This document shows, piece after piece, positions 53,901 through 62,414 of a stretch of DNA of 64,000 bases. The notes under the pieces were generated by a model. It ran no database searches, was not told where the DNA came from, and saw only the letters and a program-made list of their open reading frames with translations. Where the stretch lies: contig WGNL01000021.1 of NCBI GenBank assembly GCA_016124585.1, positions 124,001 through 188,000 of the forward strand, written 5' to 3'. Made by a program: the position numbers and the translations under genes. The DNA is from Bacteroidota bacterium. GTDB taxonomy: Bacteria > Bacteroidota > Bacteroidia > Chitinophagales > Saprospiraceae. Within the stretch, counting starts at the first letter, position 1. The number at the start of each line of letters is the position of its first letter.

Positions 53901-54999
53901 AGTAACACTGGACAGCTGGTCGGCGCTCTGGGATTGTGAAGACCCTGATGGTGATGGCAATTTCACATTTGGCCGCACCTTCTACTTCCGTATTGCTGAC
54001 CAATGCGGCAACGAGTTCCCTGAACTGTGTTCCGTGACCTACTCTGGTGCTTGCCAACCACTCAATACCTTCTCACAAGCAGGTTGGGGACTTCAAAGCG
54101 AAGACCCTTACGAAAGTGGCATTAACCTTCAGGTGATTCAAACCTTGCTCAACAATTATGGCCCACTGACCATCGGTAGCAACATCAATTCGCTGACGTT
54201 GACACAAGCACAGTGCGTTGCCGACTTGTTGCCGGGCATTGGTGGCCCATCTCCGTTGTCAGCTTGCCAGCAAATGAACTGTGTGGGCTGCAATCCAGCA
54301 GGGCCTGGAGGCATGAAAAACAGCTTGGCAACCAGTGCCATCGCTTTCATGCTGAACATCCGTTACAACATGGAGTATAACGGGCTATCGTTGCAGGGCA
54401 TCCGCAGCCAGAGCTTGGGATGTTTGAACATCGACCAGAACATTGTGAAATGCAATCCAAACTGTCAGTTGCATGTGTTTGACAAACAAGGCATCGAGCA
54501 TGTTTACCCTTATAATTTGGGCGGCTTGCTCGATCTCGTAAATGCATACTTAGGTGGTAGCTTGAATTTCACACCGGGTCAGTCTGGTGTTTACGCTACT
54601 GCATTGTTCAATGCACTACAATCCGTCAATGGGAACTGGGGAGGCCAGCCATCCCAGCCAGCATGTGACCCGAACCCGGGAGCAGCTGGTATCGAGATTG
54701 TCGAAAAATCATTGCCAACTGGCCTTCCAAAAGCAGGCGCAAGCATTGAGTTCAACCTGTCTCCAAACCCTGCTAGCAGGGAGGTGACTTTCAAATTGGC
54801 AGAACTTGCCGAAGACCAGTCTGTGACGCTCATTATTTACAACAATCTTGGTCAACAAGTGCTTCGCAATGAGTACGGCAAAGTGCGTCACATCAACGAA
54901 CGCATTGACCTCGATAATGTGAGCAATGGAATCTACATCGTCAGCGTAAAAGTGGGCAATGAGCGCCACGAACAAAAGCTGGTTATTAGCAAAAATTAG
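47977..54999 (+). CDS. Giant T9SS-secreted fungalysin (M36) metalloprotease
   Basis: 2340 residues. Signal peptide ends near PLSAQ (28). FTP-type propeptide about 40-200. M36 catalytic domain about 270-650 with HEYAHGISNRF (zinc His pair, near 460) and GEGWSDWYALM (third ligand Glu). A fibronectin-like segment lies near 755-845. A proprotein-convertase P domain covers about 848-990 (VDDLVIDLTSPNGT; LAGTWTLTVAD). Two MopE-type metal-binding repeats (DFDNDNFGD..CNGVDDNCN; DADGDGFGD..CDGLDNDCDG) flank a propeller-like segment. Seven 78-residue repeats span 1362-1908. A C-terminal T9SS type A sorting domain (LSPNPASREVTF...GIYIVSVKVG) ends it. It should degrade extracellular protein. A strong terminator follows. 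Confidence 0.95.
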   Translation: MVSKSFTKMSRHFLMFLMLCLVLPLSAQISTKAELAKSLLKTKSADQRPDEADLSAMRVSSETYSKKSGLTHVYFQQYIGDIPVYGAILSAHITKGDELMTYNSRFVPLRNEKRLAAHQPKLTPEQALHAAMSVLGIAEKGFLVQTSTSNGPLRETVFDRGMVAANDIKVQLVYQPVDNQKEQVRLAWQVEIYTADHQNWWQARMDAETGELLDKNNYVVSCDFGPSAETCHHEHTPTHPHQTFFDLGLDFLKTNVEEERPFSLMVGNEYKVYPQPYESPYYGTPAPPGDGRVLVSDPASPLASPFGWHDTNGVPGPEFTTTQGNNVHAYTDTDANNVPDPGSSPDGGPTLIFDFPIDLTQPPSAYRPAAVTNLFYWNNYIHDFAYAYGFDEAAGNFQENNYGNGGLGSDYVQAEAQDGSGTNNANFATPSDGNNPRMQMYVGTNPNPDVDGDLDNGVITHEYAHGISNRFTGGPSNSGCLGNQEQMGEGWSDWYALMITLEPGDMGTDSRGIGNYLFGQPINGPGIRPTPYSTDMGINPSTYNTIKTAVAPHGVGYVWATMIWDLTWAMIDDHGQAAGFDIAMHLVNEGMAIQPCSPGFVDGRDAILAADQALYGGINRCRIWEVFARRGLGFSALQGSTNNKNDGTEAFDLPPTCTLEAVPQTVSVCVPANAVYTVNVGAFGTPTTLSLTGNPAGTTVNFSVNPVPGAGGSSVLTIGNTGAAAPGSYTLTITGTSGVNSVTFDATLIIQAGVPATPTLLSPANMAVNLINPLLTWNAVASADTYEVQVATDAGFTNIFDSATGLTNPSYQTVGLANLTTYYWRSRAVNACGNGNYSTPFSFTTANIVCNTFASTDVPKTIPTTIATITSTLTISGCGGNISDVNVKNLNITHTWVDDLVIDLTSPNGTTVRLMNRPCNDEDNILINFDDEAASPNFPCPPVDNGNYQPFAALSAFDGENLAGTWTLTVADVANQDGGSLNAWGLEICYAPNQITCYRDFDNDNFGDPTNSQTFCSTCGVGYVSDNTDCDDTQATIHPGAPEVCNGVDDNCNITIDEGGVCTSCYTKLYGASAFQDSLWTVDTASFAIIDRLSPKLTGFTVNGINGLTRSPINGQFYAIVKVSGVSGRVLCTYDPTTDQLTQIGNLGDNFSSITFAPSGQLFGVTGDGANVPETLYEIDPSNANKTLLTALGNGADGEIICYNPDDNLIYHWSGNGTVVFESVLPTPPYTVTPIFTGNVGGEIFGAVYINNGTFLTSNISSNFREVTISGIWSGPMGNNPDDLRGLAFGDPVGTTVTCYLDADGDGFGDAAISIEMCGVCGGGYVSDSTDCDDTEITVFPGAPELCDGLDNDCDGMIDNGSFMVPADGAATVACPSGISQPTPPAVNDECGNPVAPVGPTITNDPDPVTCEGTRTYSWTYTSGGNTLTWNFVYTVERNDFTVPANGAATVACLAQATQPAPPSVMSDCGETITPTGPVIVDNPNPLSCEGTRTYQWTYTDCEGNSHPWSYVYTIEREPFTVPANGSSTVACPALAVAPALPVVMSNCGEVLTPGAPVITNNPNPLSCEGTRAYAYTYTDCEGNTATWTYTYTIERNPFTVPAGGSATVSCEGQATQPTPPTVLSNCGEVITPTGPVVTNNPNPIICAGTRTFTWTYTDCEGNTATWSFVYTIVPQPFAVPANGGATVACPDQTDVLPTPPVVTNACGLVITPVLTNVTPKNDCEGHRVYTWTYTDCAGNSKQWSFTYLVEYEDFILPPSENVDVECPFNASEPIAPVVYDNCGYLLNPTGPVITSQTGDGGCEAYRTYAWTYMDCEGNTHTWSKTFNFQYTSDFYVYPDATDYVGCLDYAQAPIPPTIYDICGQEIVATGPVVYEEVNATGCSGIRTFTYTYTDCSGHSHPWVFTYYINDDQPPVGVCPSGSGGTATGGASVNVTNLSCIEEVPCPGVYDFTLKAKELLDAGGFYDLCSGKDLVVTLDSWSALWDCEDPDGDGNFTFGRTFYFRIADQCGNEFPELCSVTYSGACQPLNTFSQAGWGLQSEDPYESGINLQVIQTLLNNYGPLTIGSNINSLTLTQAQCVADLLPGIGGPSPLSACQQMNCVGCNPAGPGGMKNSLATSAIAFMLNIRYNMEYNGLSLQGIRSQSLGCLNIDQNIVKCNPNCQLHVFDKQGIEHVYPYNLGGLLDLVNAYLGGSLNFTPGQSGVYATALFNALQSVNGNWGGQPSQPACDPNPGAAGIEIVEKSLPTGLPKAGASIEFNLSPNPASREVTFKLAELAEDQSVTLIIYNNLGQQVLRNEYGKVRHINERIDLDNVSNGIYIVSVKVGNERHEQKLVISKN
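52062..53700 (+). repeat. Seven tandem ~235-bp coding repeats in the M36 gene
   Basis: Each unit is about 78 residues with the pattern FxVPANGxATVxC...QPxPPxVxxxCGxxxxPxGPVxxNxPxPxxCEGTRTYxWTYTDCEGNxxxWxFxYTIE. Units 1-5 are closest; units 6 and 7 (FILPPSEN, FYVYPDAT) are more diverged. Two conserved Cys pairs per unit suggest disulphide-stabilised Ig-like modules. Confidence 0.9.
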
Positions 55000-55031
55000 T
55001 CAAGCGGCTGAAATGACAGCTTAATTTTCAC

Positions 55032-55072
55032 AGCGGCAGTTGTCCCAAGGCGGGGAACTGCCGCTTTTTTTT
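55032..55072 (+). terminator. Rho-independent terminator of the M36 gene
   Basis: A 10-bp perfect stem AGCGGCAGTT/AACTGCCGCT (55032-55041, 55056-55065) with a 14-base loop and eight T, 32 bases after the stop. Confidence 0.9.
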
Positions 55073-55177
55073 ACTGCGCAATGGGAATGAAAAACCCAAA
55101 TTCTTGTAAAAAATTGGCATAATTAGGTTATTTCGTGCTTTGACAAGTTGTCATTTTTCATTCAAAGCAAATCGAAC

Positions 55178-56647
55178 ATGCGGCAAACACTCCTGCTGAT
55201 TCACCTTCTACTTGCCAGCCTAATTTTTGCGCAGCAAAAGCCCAACATCATCTACATCTACGCCGACGACCTTGGCTATGGTGAATTAGGCTGCTACGGC
55301 CAGGAAAAAATCAAGACGCCAAACCTGGACAAGATGGCTGCCGAGGGGATGAAATTCACCCAGCACTACGCAAGCGCTCCGGTCTGTGCACCCTCTCGCT
55401 GCATGCTGCTGACTGGTAAGCACAGCGGGCACAGCTATATTCGTGGCAACTACGAACTGGGCGGCTTTCCCGATGAAAAAGAAGGTGGACAAATGCCGTT
55501 GCCGGAGGGCATTCCCACCTTGCCCAAAATGCTTCAAAAAGCTGACTACGCAACGGCATGCATCGGCAAATGGGGCCTCGGTATGGCCAACACCACGGGC
55601 AATCCCAACGCACAGGGCTTCGACTATTTTTACGGATACCTCTGTCAAAAACAGGCGCACAACTACTACCCTACCCACCTCTGGGAAAACGGCCACTGGG
55701 ACACCTTGGCCAATCCGCCCCTGTTGGTTCACCAAAAATTTGCCGAAGGCGAAAACGACCCGGCGGCATTCCTAAAGTTCATTAGAAAAGACTTCGCACC
55801 GGACAAACTCGGCGAAAAGGCAATCGATTTCATTCAAGACAACAAAGCCAAACCCTTCTTTCTTTACCTGCCGCTGACCATCCCGCATGTATCACTTCAG
55901 GTACCACAATCGGCGCTGGCCCAATATCCTGAAAGCTGGGACTCGGTAGCCTACCTCGGCCAGCGGAGTTATTGCCCCGTCCTCCGGCCACGGGCCACCT
56001 ACGCCGCCATGATTACCTACATGGACTCCATCGTTGGACAAATTATGCTGACAGTCAAGCAGTTAGGCTTGGAAGGAAACACCCTCGTGATGTTCTCCAG
56101 CGACAACGGCGCTACGTTCGATGTCGGGGGCGTAGACACGGAGTTCTTCAACAGCACAGGTGGTTTGCGTGGCCGTAAAATGGACCTCTGGGAAGGTGGC
56201 ATCCGCATCCCGTTCATCGCATGGTGGCCGGGGAAAGTGCCCGCGGGTAAGACCTCCGACCTGCCCTCAGTTCAGTTCGACCTAATGGCTACGCTGGCCG
56301 ATTTGCTGCATTTGGAATCACCACCTAACGACGGTATTTCCATGCTGCCGACCATGCTTGGAAGCCATGTTGCGCAAGCAAAACATCCGTTTTTGTATTT
56401 TGAATTTCCTGAAAGAAGTGGTCAGGTCGCTATCCGTATGGGAAATTGGAAGGGCGTGAAAAGCAACATGAAAAAGGACAAAAATGCGGCTTGGGAGGTT
56501 TTTGACCTCGAAAATGACCCTGCGGAAACCACTGATTTGGCGGCACAGCAACCAGATTTGGTGCAAGAATTTGAAACAATTTTACAGCGTGAACACCGCA
56601 ATTCGCACGTGAAGGATTGGGAGTTCGTGAATCCAAAATTTGATTGA
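55178..56647 (+). CDS. Secreted sulfatase, type I (Cys-type), first of two
   Basis: 489 residues from the ATG at 55178; ten upstream codons are rejected because the signal peptide MRQTLLLIHLLLASLIFAQ begins there. Sulfatase signature CAPSRCMLLTG with the Cys to be converted to formylglycine at residue 70. Metal ligands: Asp pair in IYADDLGYGELG (near 30) and DN in FSSDNGATFD. The second signature GKWGLG is also present. Substrates are sulfated glycans or other sulfate esters. It is followed by a second sulfatase and a formylglycine-generating enzyme, forming a self-sufficient set. Confidence 0.95.
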   Translation: MRQTLLLIHLLLASLIFAQQKPNIIYIYADDLGYGELGCYGQEKIKTPNLDKMAAEGMKFTQHYASAPVCAPSRCMLLTGKHSGHSYIRGNYELGGFPDEKEGGQMPLPEGIPTLPKMLQKADYATACIGKWGLGMANTTGNPNAQGFDYFYGYLCQKQAHNYYPTHLWENGHWDTLANPPLLVHQKFAEGENDPAAFLKFIRKDFAPDKLGEKAIDFIQDNKAKPFFLYLPLTIPHVSLQVPQSALAQYPESWDSVAYLGQRSYCPVLRPRATYAAMITYMDSIVGQIMLTVKQLGLEGNTLVMFSSDNGATFDVGGVDTEFFNSTGGLRGRKMDLWEGGIRIPFIAWWPGKVPAGKTSDLPSVQFDLMATLADLLHLESPPNDGISMLPTMLGSHVAQAKHPFLYFEFPERSGQVAIRMGNWKGVKSNMKKDKNAAWEVFDLENDPAETTDLAAQQPDLVQEFETILQREHRNSHVKDWEFVNPKFD

Positions 56648-56709
56648 CCAAAGGGATTTCTAAGCCTGAGGAACGAGGGATTGGGAAGCCCAGACTCAAC
56701 ACCTGTTTT

Positions 56710-58161
56710 ATGAAAAAAACACTTTTCAAGCTGTTATTGATTTTACCGATAGTGTCATTGGTTTTTTGTTTTTCCAAGCCAGCAGCACCTCCTCCCAACG
56801 TCGTCATCATCTTCATGGACGACATGGGCTACGGCGATGTGGAGTGTTACGGCGGATACCCGTACCACACTCCCAACATCAACCAGCTAGCGGCTGAGGG
56901 AATGCGTTTCACCAATTATTACGCTGCGCAAGCGGTGTGCAGCGCCTCCCGTGCCGCACTGATGACAGGCTGTTACCCTAACCGAATTGGCATCAGCGGG
57001 GCATTCAACCATGCCAGTAAGGCTGCCCTCAATCCCAACGAGGAAACCCTCGCCGAACTGCTGAAAGCACAAGGCTACCACACGGGCATCGTCGGAAAAT
57101 GGCACCTCGGCAGTCGCCAGCCTTACCTGCCCCTGCAAAACGGCTTCGACGAGTACCTCGGCCTCCCCTACTCCAACGACATGTGGCCCGTCAACTACGA
57201 CGGTACTCCCCTCGACACGAGCACCTACCGGGGCAAGTACCCGCCGCTGCCGCTCATTGAGGGCAACACGACCATCCGAACCCTTAAAACGCTGGATGAC
57301 CAGGCGGAACTGACCCAGATTTATACGGAGCGAGCCACCCGTTTTATTCGGGAGAACAAATCCAAGCCGTTTTTCCTCTACCTCGCCCATTCGATGGTGC
57401 ATGTGCCCATCGCAGCCAGTGAATCGTTTCGGGGAAAAAGCGGTGAGGGGCTGTTTGGGGATGTCATGCAGGAGGTTGACTGGTCAGTGGGTGAAGTGAT
57501 GAAAACGCTGGAAGAAAACGGATTGGCCGAAAACACCTTCTTGGTTTTCACCAGCGACAACGGCCCTTGGCTCACATTCGGCAACCACGCTGGCAACACT
57601 GGCGGTCTGCGGGAAGGCAAGGGCACTGCTTTTGACGGCGGCCTGAAAGTGCCGTGCATCATGCGCTGGCCCGGCAAAATTGCCCCCGGCACCATCTGCA
57701 ACAACATGGTGGCTGCCATGGATCTGCTACCGACCATTGCGAAGCTTTGCGGAGCAAAACAACCCTCCAACCAGATTGACGGCGTGGACATTTGGCCTTT
57801 GCTGGAGCAATCATCGGAGGAGCCGCCTCGTGACGAGTTCGCCTACTACTACGACCGAAACAACTTGAAAGGGATCCGAAAAGGGCAGTGGAAACTGACC
57901 TTCCCATGCAACACTCAGACCTACAAAGTGGCCACTGCCATCGGAAATGACGGTTGGCCCGGCAAATACGCTTCCACAGCAGTAGGCCTCGCCCTATTCG
58001 ACCTGCGCACCGACCCCGGCGAAACGCTGGACGTGCAGGAGAAATACCCCGAAAAAGTGGCCGAGTTGCAGGTCATCGCAGACAAGTACCGCCTAATACT
58101 GGGCGATGATTTGACCAAAACGGAGGGCAACGGGGTGCGGCCTGCAGCTAGGGTGGATTGA
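56710..58161 (+). CDS. Secreted sulfatase, type I (Cys-type), second of two
   Basis: 483 residues from the ATG at 56710; the frame is open upstream into the previous gene, but MKKTLFKLLLILPIVSLVFCFS is the evident signal peptide. Its Cys 20 could be a lipobox. Signature CSASRAALMTG, with the modifiable Cys at residue 77. Metal ligands DDMGYGDVE (near 37) and SDNGPW; second signature GKWHLGSR. Its centre (YLGLPYSNDMWP) is like arylsulfatase A/GALNS-type sulfatases. It differs clearly from its neighbour, so the pair probably handle different sulfate positions. Confidence 0.95.
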   Translation: MKKTLFKLLLILPIVSLVFCFSKPAAPPPNVVIIFMDDMGYGDVECYGGYPYHTPNINQLAAEGMRFTNYYAAQAVCSASRAALMTGCYPNRIGISGAFNHASKAALNPNEETLAELLKAQGYHTGIVGKWHLGSRQPYLPLQNGFDEYLGLPYSNDMWPVNYDGTPLDTSTYRGKYPPLPLIEGNTTIRTLKTLDDQAELTQIYTERATRFIRENKSKPFFLYLAHSMVHVPIAASESFRGKSGEGLFGDVMQEVDWSVGEVMKTLEENGLAENTFLVFTSDNGPWLTFGNHAGNTGGLREGKGTAFDGGLKVPCIMRWPGKIAPGTICNNMVAAMDLLPTIAKLCGAKQPSNQIDGVDIWPLLEQSSEEPPRDEFAYYYDRNNLKGIRKGQWKLTFPCNTQTYKVATAIGNDGWPGKYASTAVGLALFDLRTDPGETLDVQEKYPEKVAELQVIADKYRLILGDDLTKTEGNGVRPAARVD

Positions 58162-58225
58162 GAGAATGGATGAAGGAAGGAAGGAGTGATTGAAAGGGTA
58201 TCGGTTATTTCAAAAATGGAATGCG

Positions 58226-59308
58226 ATGATGAGCTTTCACAAATTATTGCTAATCAGCTACTTAGAGGGAATCCTTTTTCTTGGATGCAATTCCAAGGAT
58301 GCCGCTTGTGAGCAGAACCTACCCGTCAGAGCTACCGAAAACATGTCTTGGGAGAACATTGCGCAGGCGGACACTTTTTCCAAGGAAGGCATGATTTGGG
58401 TGGAAGGTGGAATATTCCAAATGGGTGCACCGGACCAAGTTGGCAGGCCGGACGAATATTCCCGGCACGAAGTCAGCGTGGATGGTTTTTGGATGGATGC
58501 CAAGGAAGTGACCAATGCGCAGTTTCGCCGCTTTGTGGAAGCAACACGATACGTGACAACGGCAGAAATAGCACCGGACTGGGAAGAATTGAAAAAGCAG
58601 TTGCCACCTGGCACCCCGAAGCCAGCCGATAGCTTGTTGGTACCAGCGGGGTTGGTTTTTGTTCAGCCAGACCAGCCAATATCGCTGGTGGATGCTTCGC
58701 AATGGTGGCAGTGGATGCCCGGTGCCAATTGGCGTCACCCAGAAGGCCCTGGCAGCAGCATCGAGGGGCATGAAAACGAGCCTGTAGTACAAATTTCCTG
58801 GTACGACGCCATGGCCTACTGCCGTTGGGCGGGCAAGCGGCTACCCACTGAGGCCGAGTGGGAGTATGCCGCCCGAGGTGGCAATTCTGTTGCGATTTAC
58901 CCTTGGGGAGATGAGCCGATAGAAGAAGGAAAGCGCAAAGCGAACACCTGGCAAGGCCGTTTTCCCAATCAAAACACGGCTGCCGATGGGTTCGAGAGGT
59001 TGGCTCCTGTGGGGACTTTTCCGCCCAATCCGCTCGGCTTGTACGACATGGCTGGCAACGTCTGGGAGTGGTGCAGCGACTGGTACGCCTCCGATTTTTA
59101 CCAAAAAAAAGAAGCCACAGGGGTCAACCCACTCGGCCCGGAAATGAGCTACGACCCCGCCGAACCAACCATCCCCAAACGGGTCGTGCGAGGTGGTTCG
59201 TTCCTTTGCAATGACAGCTATTGTTCTGGGTTTCGGACGAGTGCCCGCATGAAAACTTCCCCTGACACGGGGCTAGAGCATACGGGGTTCCGCTGTGTGG
59301 GGAGATGA
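58226..59308 (+). CDS. Formylglycine-generating enzyme (SUMF1/FGE family), exported
   Basis: 360 residues from the ATG at 58226; the frame opens at a TTG 12 codons earlier. The N-terminal signal [19 protein letters not shown] ends in a lipobox-like site, so it is probably a periplasm-facing lipoprotein. FGE-sulfatase domain about 65-360: [84 protein letters not shown]. The two copper-binding catalytic Cys are present in [13 protein letters not shown] (about 328 and 333), so this is a true FGE rather than a look-alike. It should oxidise the signature Cys of the two sulfatases encoded just upstream. Confidence 0.95.
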   Translation: MMSFHKLLLISYLEGILFLGCNSKDAACEQNLPVRATENMSWENIAQADTFSKEGMIWVEGGIFQMGAPDQVGRPDEYSRHEVSVDGFWMDAKEVTNAQFRRFVEATRYVTTAEIAPDWEELKKQLPPGTPKPADSLLVPAGLVFVQPDQPISLVDASQWWQWMPGANWRHPEGPGSSIEGHENEPVVQISWYDAMAYCRWAGKRLPTEAEWEYAARGGNSVAIYPWGDEPIEEGKRKANTWQGRFPNQNTAADGFERLAPVGTFPPNPLGLYDMAGNVWEWCSDWYASDFYQKKEATGVNPLGPEMSYDPAEPTIPKRVVRGGSFLCNDSYCSGFRTSARMKTSPDTGLEHTGFRCVGR

Positions 59309-59310
59309 GG

Positions 59311-60471
59311 TCAGCGCACCTTGCATTCTACCCGGCGGTTCTTCAAACGGCCTTCCGCTGTTTCGTTGGGAGCGACAGGTTGGGATTCTCCGAAACCTTT
59401 AGCTACGACCCTCTTTGCTTCTATCCCGTTGGAAATCAAGTAACTAACGACGGACTGCGCCCTGCTTTCTGATAAAATTTGGTTCGCTGCAGCATCACCG
59501 ACATCATCAGTGTGGCCACCTATTTCCACTTTCACCTCCTTATTTTCTTTCAAAAAACCGAGTAGTCCGTCCAGTTCAGGCATGGAGGTGGGCAGCAATT
59601 CAGCTTTGCCGGATTCAAAATTGACATTCCTGAACGTGTAAGTTTTTGATTTTTTCAATTCCTCGGCAATGCTCGGAGAAGGTGCCGGTGGTGGCCCTTC
59701 ACCCAGCCAAAAATCGTCGAGGAGGTAGTAGCCGACCCGCCGTTTTTTCAGTTGCCAATTCTTGGTTTCGAGGTTGTATTTCGTGACCTCATCGTTGTTG
59801 GGCAGATTGGTAGCTGTGTTATTGTCGTTGGTGAAATTCCCGATGGTGAAATATTGGTAGGGGCGCTCCGCCTTGAAAGTCTTGCTCAGCAGCAGCCACT
59901 CACCCGGCTTTGTTTCGATAGGGTCGTACCAAACTAGCTGCGGAAATGCCACGTCAAGTGTCATGTATTTTTCCTCCACCTCTGAAAAATAAATGCCTAG
60001 GCTACCCGCAGCAAGCGGTATCACTTCAATAGTATTCACATTAGCATTTAAGTTACGAATATGCCGTTCTCCCGTTTCTTTTCCCAACTGGATGTAAAAA
60101 GCGAAAGTGTATTCCTTGCCTTTTTCAAGAGGTTTTGAAAGTTTTCCCTGTATAAATTCATGAAAATCAATACCTCTGCCCATGTCATAAGCTGGCAAGT
60201 AAGTGAGGATACCCACCGCTTTCTCGCCAGAGTGTGGCTTTGGGAAATGACAGCTATCATTCCAAACCACGAGGTCGGGCGTACACTCTGGAAAAGTGCC
60301 CCAGTTTTGCAAGGTATTGTTAAACATCATATTGCCTGTGCTGTAAGTGCAAGCTGGATAGCTTTTTTTAGGCTTAAAGTTTTCAAAGCTAGGATTGAGC
60401 ACGAGATTGAAAGATTGGGCCGCCAGAATTACGGTAAAATGAAGCAAAACAAGAAAAGAAATCAATTTCAT
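59311..60471 (-). CDS. OmpA-family outer-membrane/peptidoglycan-binding protein
   Basis: 386 residues. Signal peptide MKLISFLVLLHFTVILAAQ. The N-terminal 260 residues are a beta-rich carbohydrate-binding-like domain (NLVLNPSFENFKPKKSYP ... WGTFPECTPDLVVW; a galactose-binding-like opening common in Bacteroidota). The C-terminal OmpA domain (about 280-386) has the full peptidoglycan-binding pattern VEIGGHTDDVGD...LSESRAQSVVSYLISNGI...RVVAKGFGESQPVAPN...RLKNRRVE. It links the outer membrane to the cell wall. It is convergent with the FGE gene, 2 bases apart, and has its own upstream region. Confidence 0.95.
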   Translation of the reverse strand: MKLISFLVLLHFTVILAAQSFNLVLNPSFENFKPKKSYPACTYSTGNMMFNNTLQNWGTFPECTPDLVVWNDSCHFPKPHSGEKAVGILTYLPAYDMGRGIDFHEFIQGKLSKPLEKGKEYTFAFYIQLGKETGERHIRNLNANVNTIEVIPLAAGSLGIYFSEVEEKYMTLDVAFPQLVWYDPIETKPGEWLLLSKTFKAERPYQYFTIGNFTNDNNTATNLPNNDEVTKYNLETKNWQLKKRRVGYYLLDDFWLGEGPPPAPSPSIAEELKKSKTYTFRNVNFESGKAELLPTSMPELDGLLGFLKENKEVKVEIGGHTDDVGDAAANQILSESRAQSVVSYLISNGIEAKRVVAKGFGESQPVAPNETAEGRLKNRRVECKVR

Positions 60472-60627
60472 AGATGGCGTTTTTTCTTACTTAATCGGTT
60501 TAACTTAGAAAGTTACATTTAACCCAATCTTCTCTTTCATTTTATGAAAATCACCCTACATTAGCCCCCCGACGGGGCAAAACTTGTCGCCACAGCCAAA
60601 TTTCAAACAAAATCAACCAACCAAATT

Positions 60628-62295
60628 ATGACTGACCTAGACATCGCAAGGACGATTACGCTGAAGCCAATCCAGCAAATCGCCGACCAACTCAACATTT
60701 CCCACGACGACCTCAACCTCTACGGCAAATACAAGGCAAAACTGCCATTGGGCCTCATCAACGAGGAAAAAATCAAGCAGAGCAAGCTTATCCTAGTTAC
60801 GGCCATCTCCCCCACTCCAGCGGGTGAGGGGAAAACCACTGTCAGCATTGGGCTTTCACAAGGTTTGAACCGCACAGGCCGCAAGACCTGCGTGGTATTG
60901 CGTGAACCTTCGCTCGGCCCTGTATTCGGCATCAAGGGCGGCGCTACGGGCGGCGGCTACTCCCAAGTGCTGCCGATGGAGGACATCAACCTACACTTCA
61001 CAGGTGACCTTGCTGCGGTTGAAAAAGCGCACAACCTGCTCAGTGCGCTGATTGACAATAATTTGCAAAGCAAAAAAGTAAGCCTTGGCCTCGACCCCCG
61101 GCAGATTTTCTGGAAGCGGGTCATGGACATGAACGACCGTTCGCTCCGCAAAATCATCGTCGGGCTCGGTGGCACTGGCAACGGGATGCCCCGTGAGACG
61201 GGCTTCGACATCGCCGTGGCCTCGGAGGTGATGGCCATCCTTTGCCTCTCCAACGACATCGAAGACCTCAAGCGCCGCCTCGGCAATATCTTCGTGGGCT
61301 ACACGATGGATCGCCAGCCGATTTATGCCCGTGATTTGAAGGCCCACGGTGCCATGGCGGCGCTGCTGAAAGACGCCATACAGCCAAACCTCGTGCAGAC
61401 ATTGGAAGGCTATCCTGCCATCATCCACGGCGGGCCATTCGCCAACATCGCTCAGGGGACAAACACCGTCATTGCTACCAAAACTGGCCTCTCGCTTGCG
61501 GATTGGGTGGTGACGGAAGCAGGCTTCGGCTCCGACCTCGGTGCTGAGAAATTCATGGACATTAAGTGCCAAAGTGCTGGACTTGCCCCTAAAGCCATGT
61601 GCATCGTGGCCACCATCCGGGCGCTGAAATACCACGGTGGAGGTGACCTGAAACAGCTCACTGTACCGAACCCAGAGGCAGTGGAAAAGGGCTTGGTGAA
61701 CTTGGAAAAACATTTGGAAAACACTCGCCTTTACGGCCTTCCCGCCGTCGTGGCCATCAACAAATTCACGACGGACACGGACGAGGAAATCGCATTGGTG
61801 AAAAACCGCTGTGAAAAAATGGGCTTCAAGGCTGTGGTCGCTGAAGTTTGGGCGAAAGGAGGCGAAGGTGCAATTGACCTCGCCAATGCTGTGGCAGAAG
61901 CGGCGGAAGGCTCTTCGAGCAAGTTCACGCCATTGTATGATTGGGCGTGGCCGATTGAAAAGAAAATTGAGACCATTGCTACGAAGGTTTACGGTGCAGC
62001 CAATGTGGAGTATTCAGCAGATGCAAAAATTCACCTAAAGCGCATCACAAAATTAGGACTGGATGGCGCTGCTGTTTGCATCGCAAAAACACAAAAATCG
62101 TTGTCAGATAACCCAGCTTTGATTGGTCGCCCCAGTGGTTTTACCATCACCGTCCGGGAGATTGAGATTGCGGCAGGTGCCAATTTCGTTGTGCCCATTA
62201 CGGGCGAGATGATGCGGATGCCCGGCCTGCCCGACCATCCCTCTGCGGAGAATATTGATATTGATGCGGAAGGGAATATTAGTGGTTTGTTTTGA
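60628..62295 (+). CDS. fhs: Formate-tetrahydrofolate ligase
   Basis: 555 residues, full length for the family. ATP-binding loop in ISPTPAGEGKTTVSIGLSQGL (about 58-78) and family blocks LREPSLGPVFGIKGGATGGGYSQV and GGPFANIAQGTNTVIATK are intact. It makes 10-formyl-tetrahydrofolate from formate, THF and ATP for purine and formyl-Met synthesis. The leader contains a small GCCCC-CCGAC-GGGGC hairpin (60564-60578). It stands alone; a long inverted repeat follows it. Confidence 0.97.
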   Translation: MTDLDIARTITLKPIQQIADQLNISHDDLNLYGKYKAKLPLGLINEEKIKQSKLILVTAISPTPAGEGKTTVSIGLSQGLNRTGRKTCVVLREPSLGPVFGIKGGATGGGYSQVLPMEDINLHFTGDLAAVEKAHNLLSALIDNNLQSKKVSLGLDPRQIFWKRVMDMNDRSLRKIIVGLGGTGNGMPRETGFDIAVASEVMAILCLSNDIEDLKRRLGNIFVGYTMDRQPIYARDLKAHGAMAALLKDAIQPNLVQTLEGYPAIIHGGPFANIAQGTNTVIATKTGLSLADWVVTEAGFGSDLGAEKFMDIKCQSAGLAPKAMCIVATIRALKYHGGGDLKQLTVPNPEAVEKGLVNLEKHLENTRLYGLPAVVAINKFTTDTDEEIALVKNRCEKMGFKAVVAEVWAKGGEGAIDLANAVAEAAEGSSSKFTPLYDWAWPIEKKIETIATKVYGAANVEYSADAKIHLKRITKLGLDGAAVCIAKTQKSLSDNPALIGRPSGFTITVREIEIAAGANFVVPITGEMMRMPGLPDHPSAENIDIDAEGNISGLF

Positions 62296-62316
62296 GCAAA
62301 TTCAAACCTTAAAGAG

Positions 62317-62412
62317 CTTTGATTCAAGGTATAAGATTCCAGAATTAAGTTAATTGTTTGGCAGGCTACAAAATCTTAAATCTGGAATCTTATTTTGTGT
62401 CTTAAATCAAAG
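62317..62412. repeat. Long imperfect inverted repeat downstream of fhs
   Basis: CTTTGATTC...AAGATTCCAGAATTAAG (62317-62349) is complementary to CTTAAATCTGGAATCTT...AAATCAAAG (62375-62412) with a few mismatches; loop about 25 bases. It ends 3 bases before the ATG of the frameshifted gene. It may terminate fhs or be a mobile hairpin. Confidence 0.65.
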
Positions 62413-62414
62413 AT

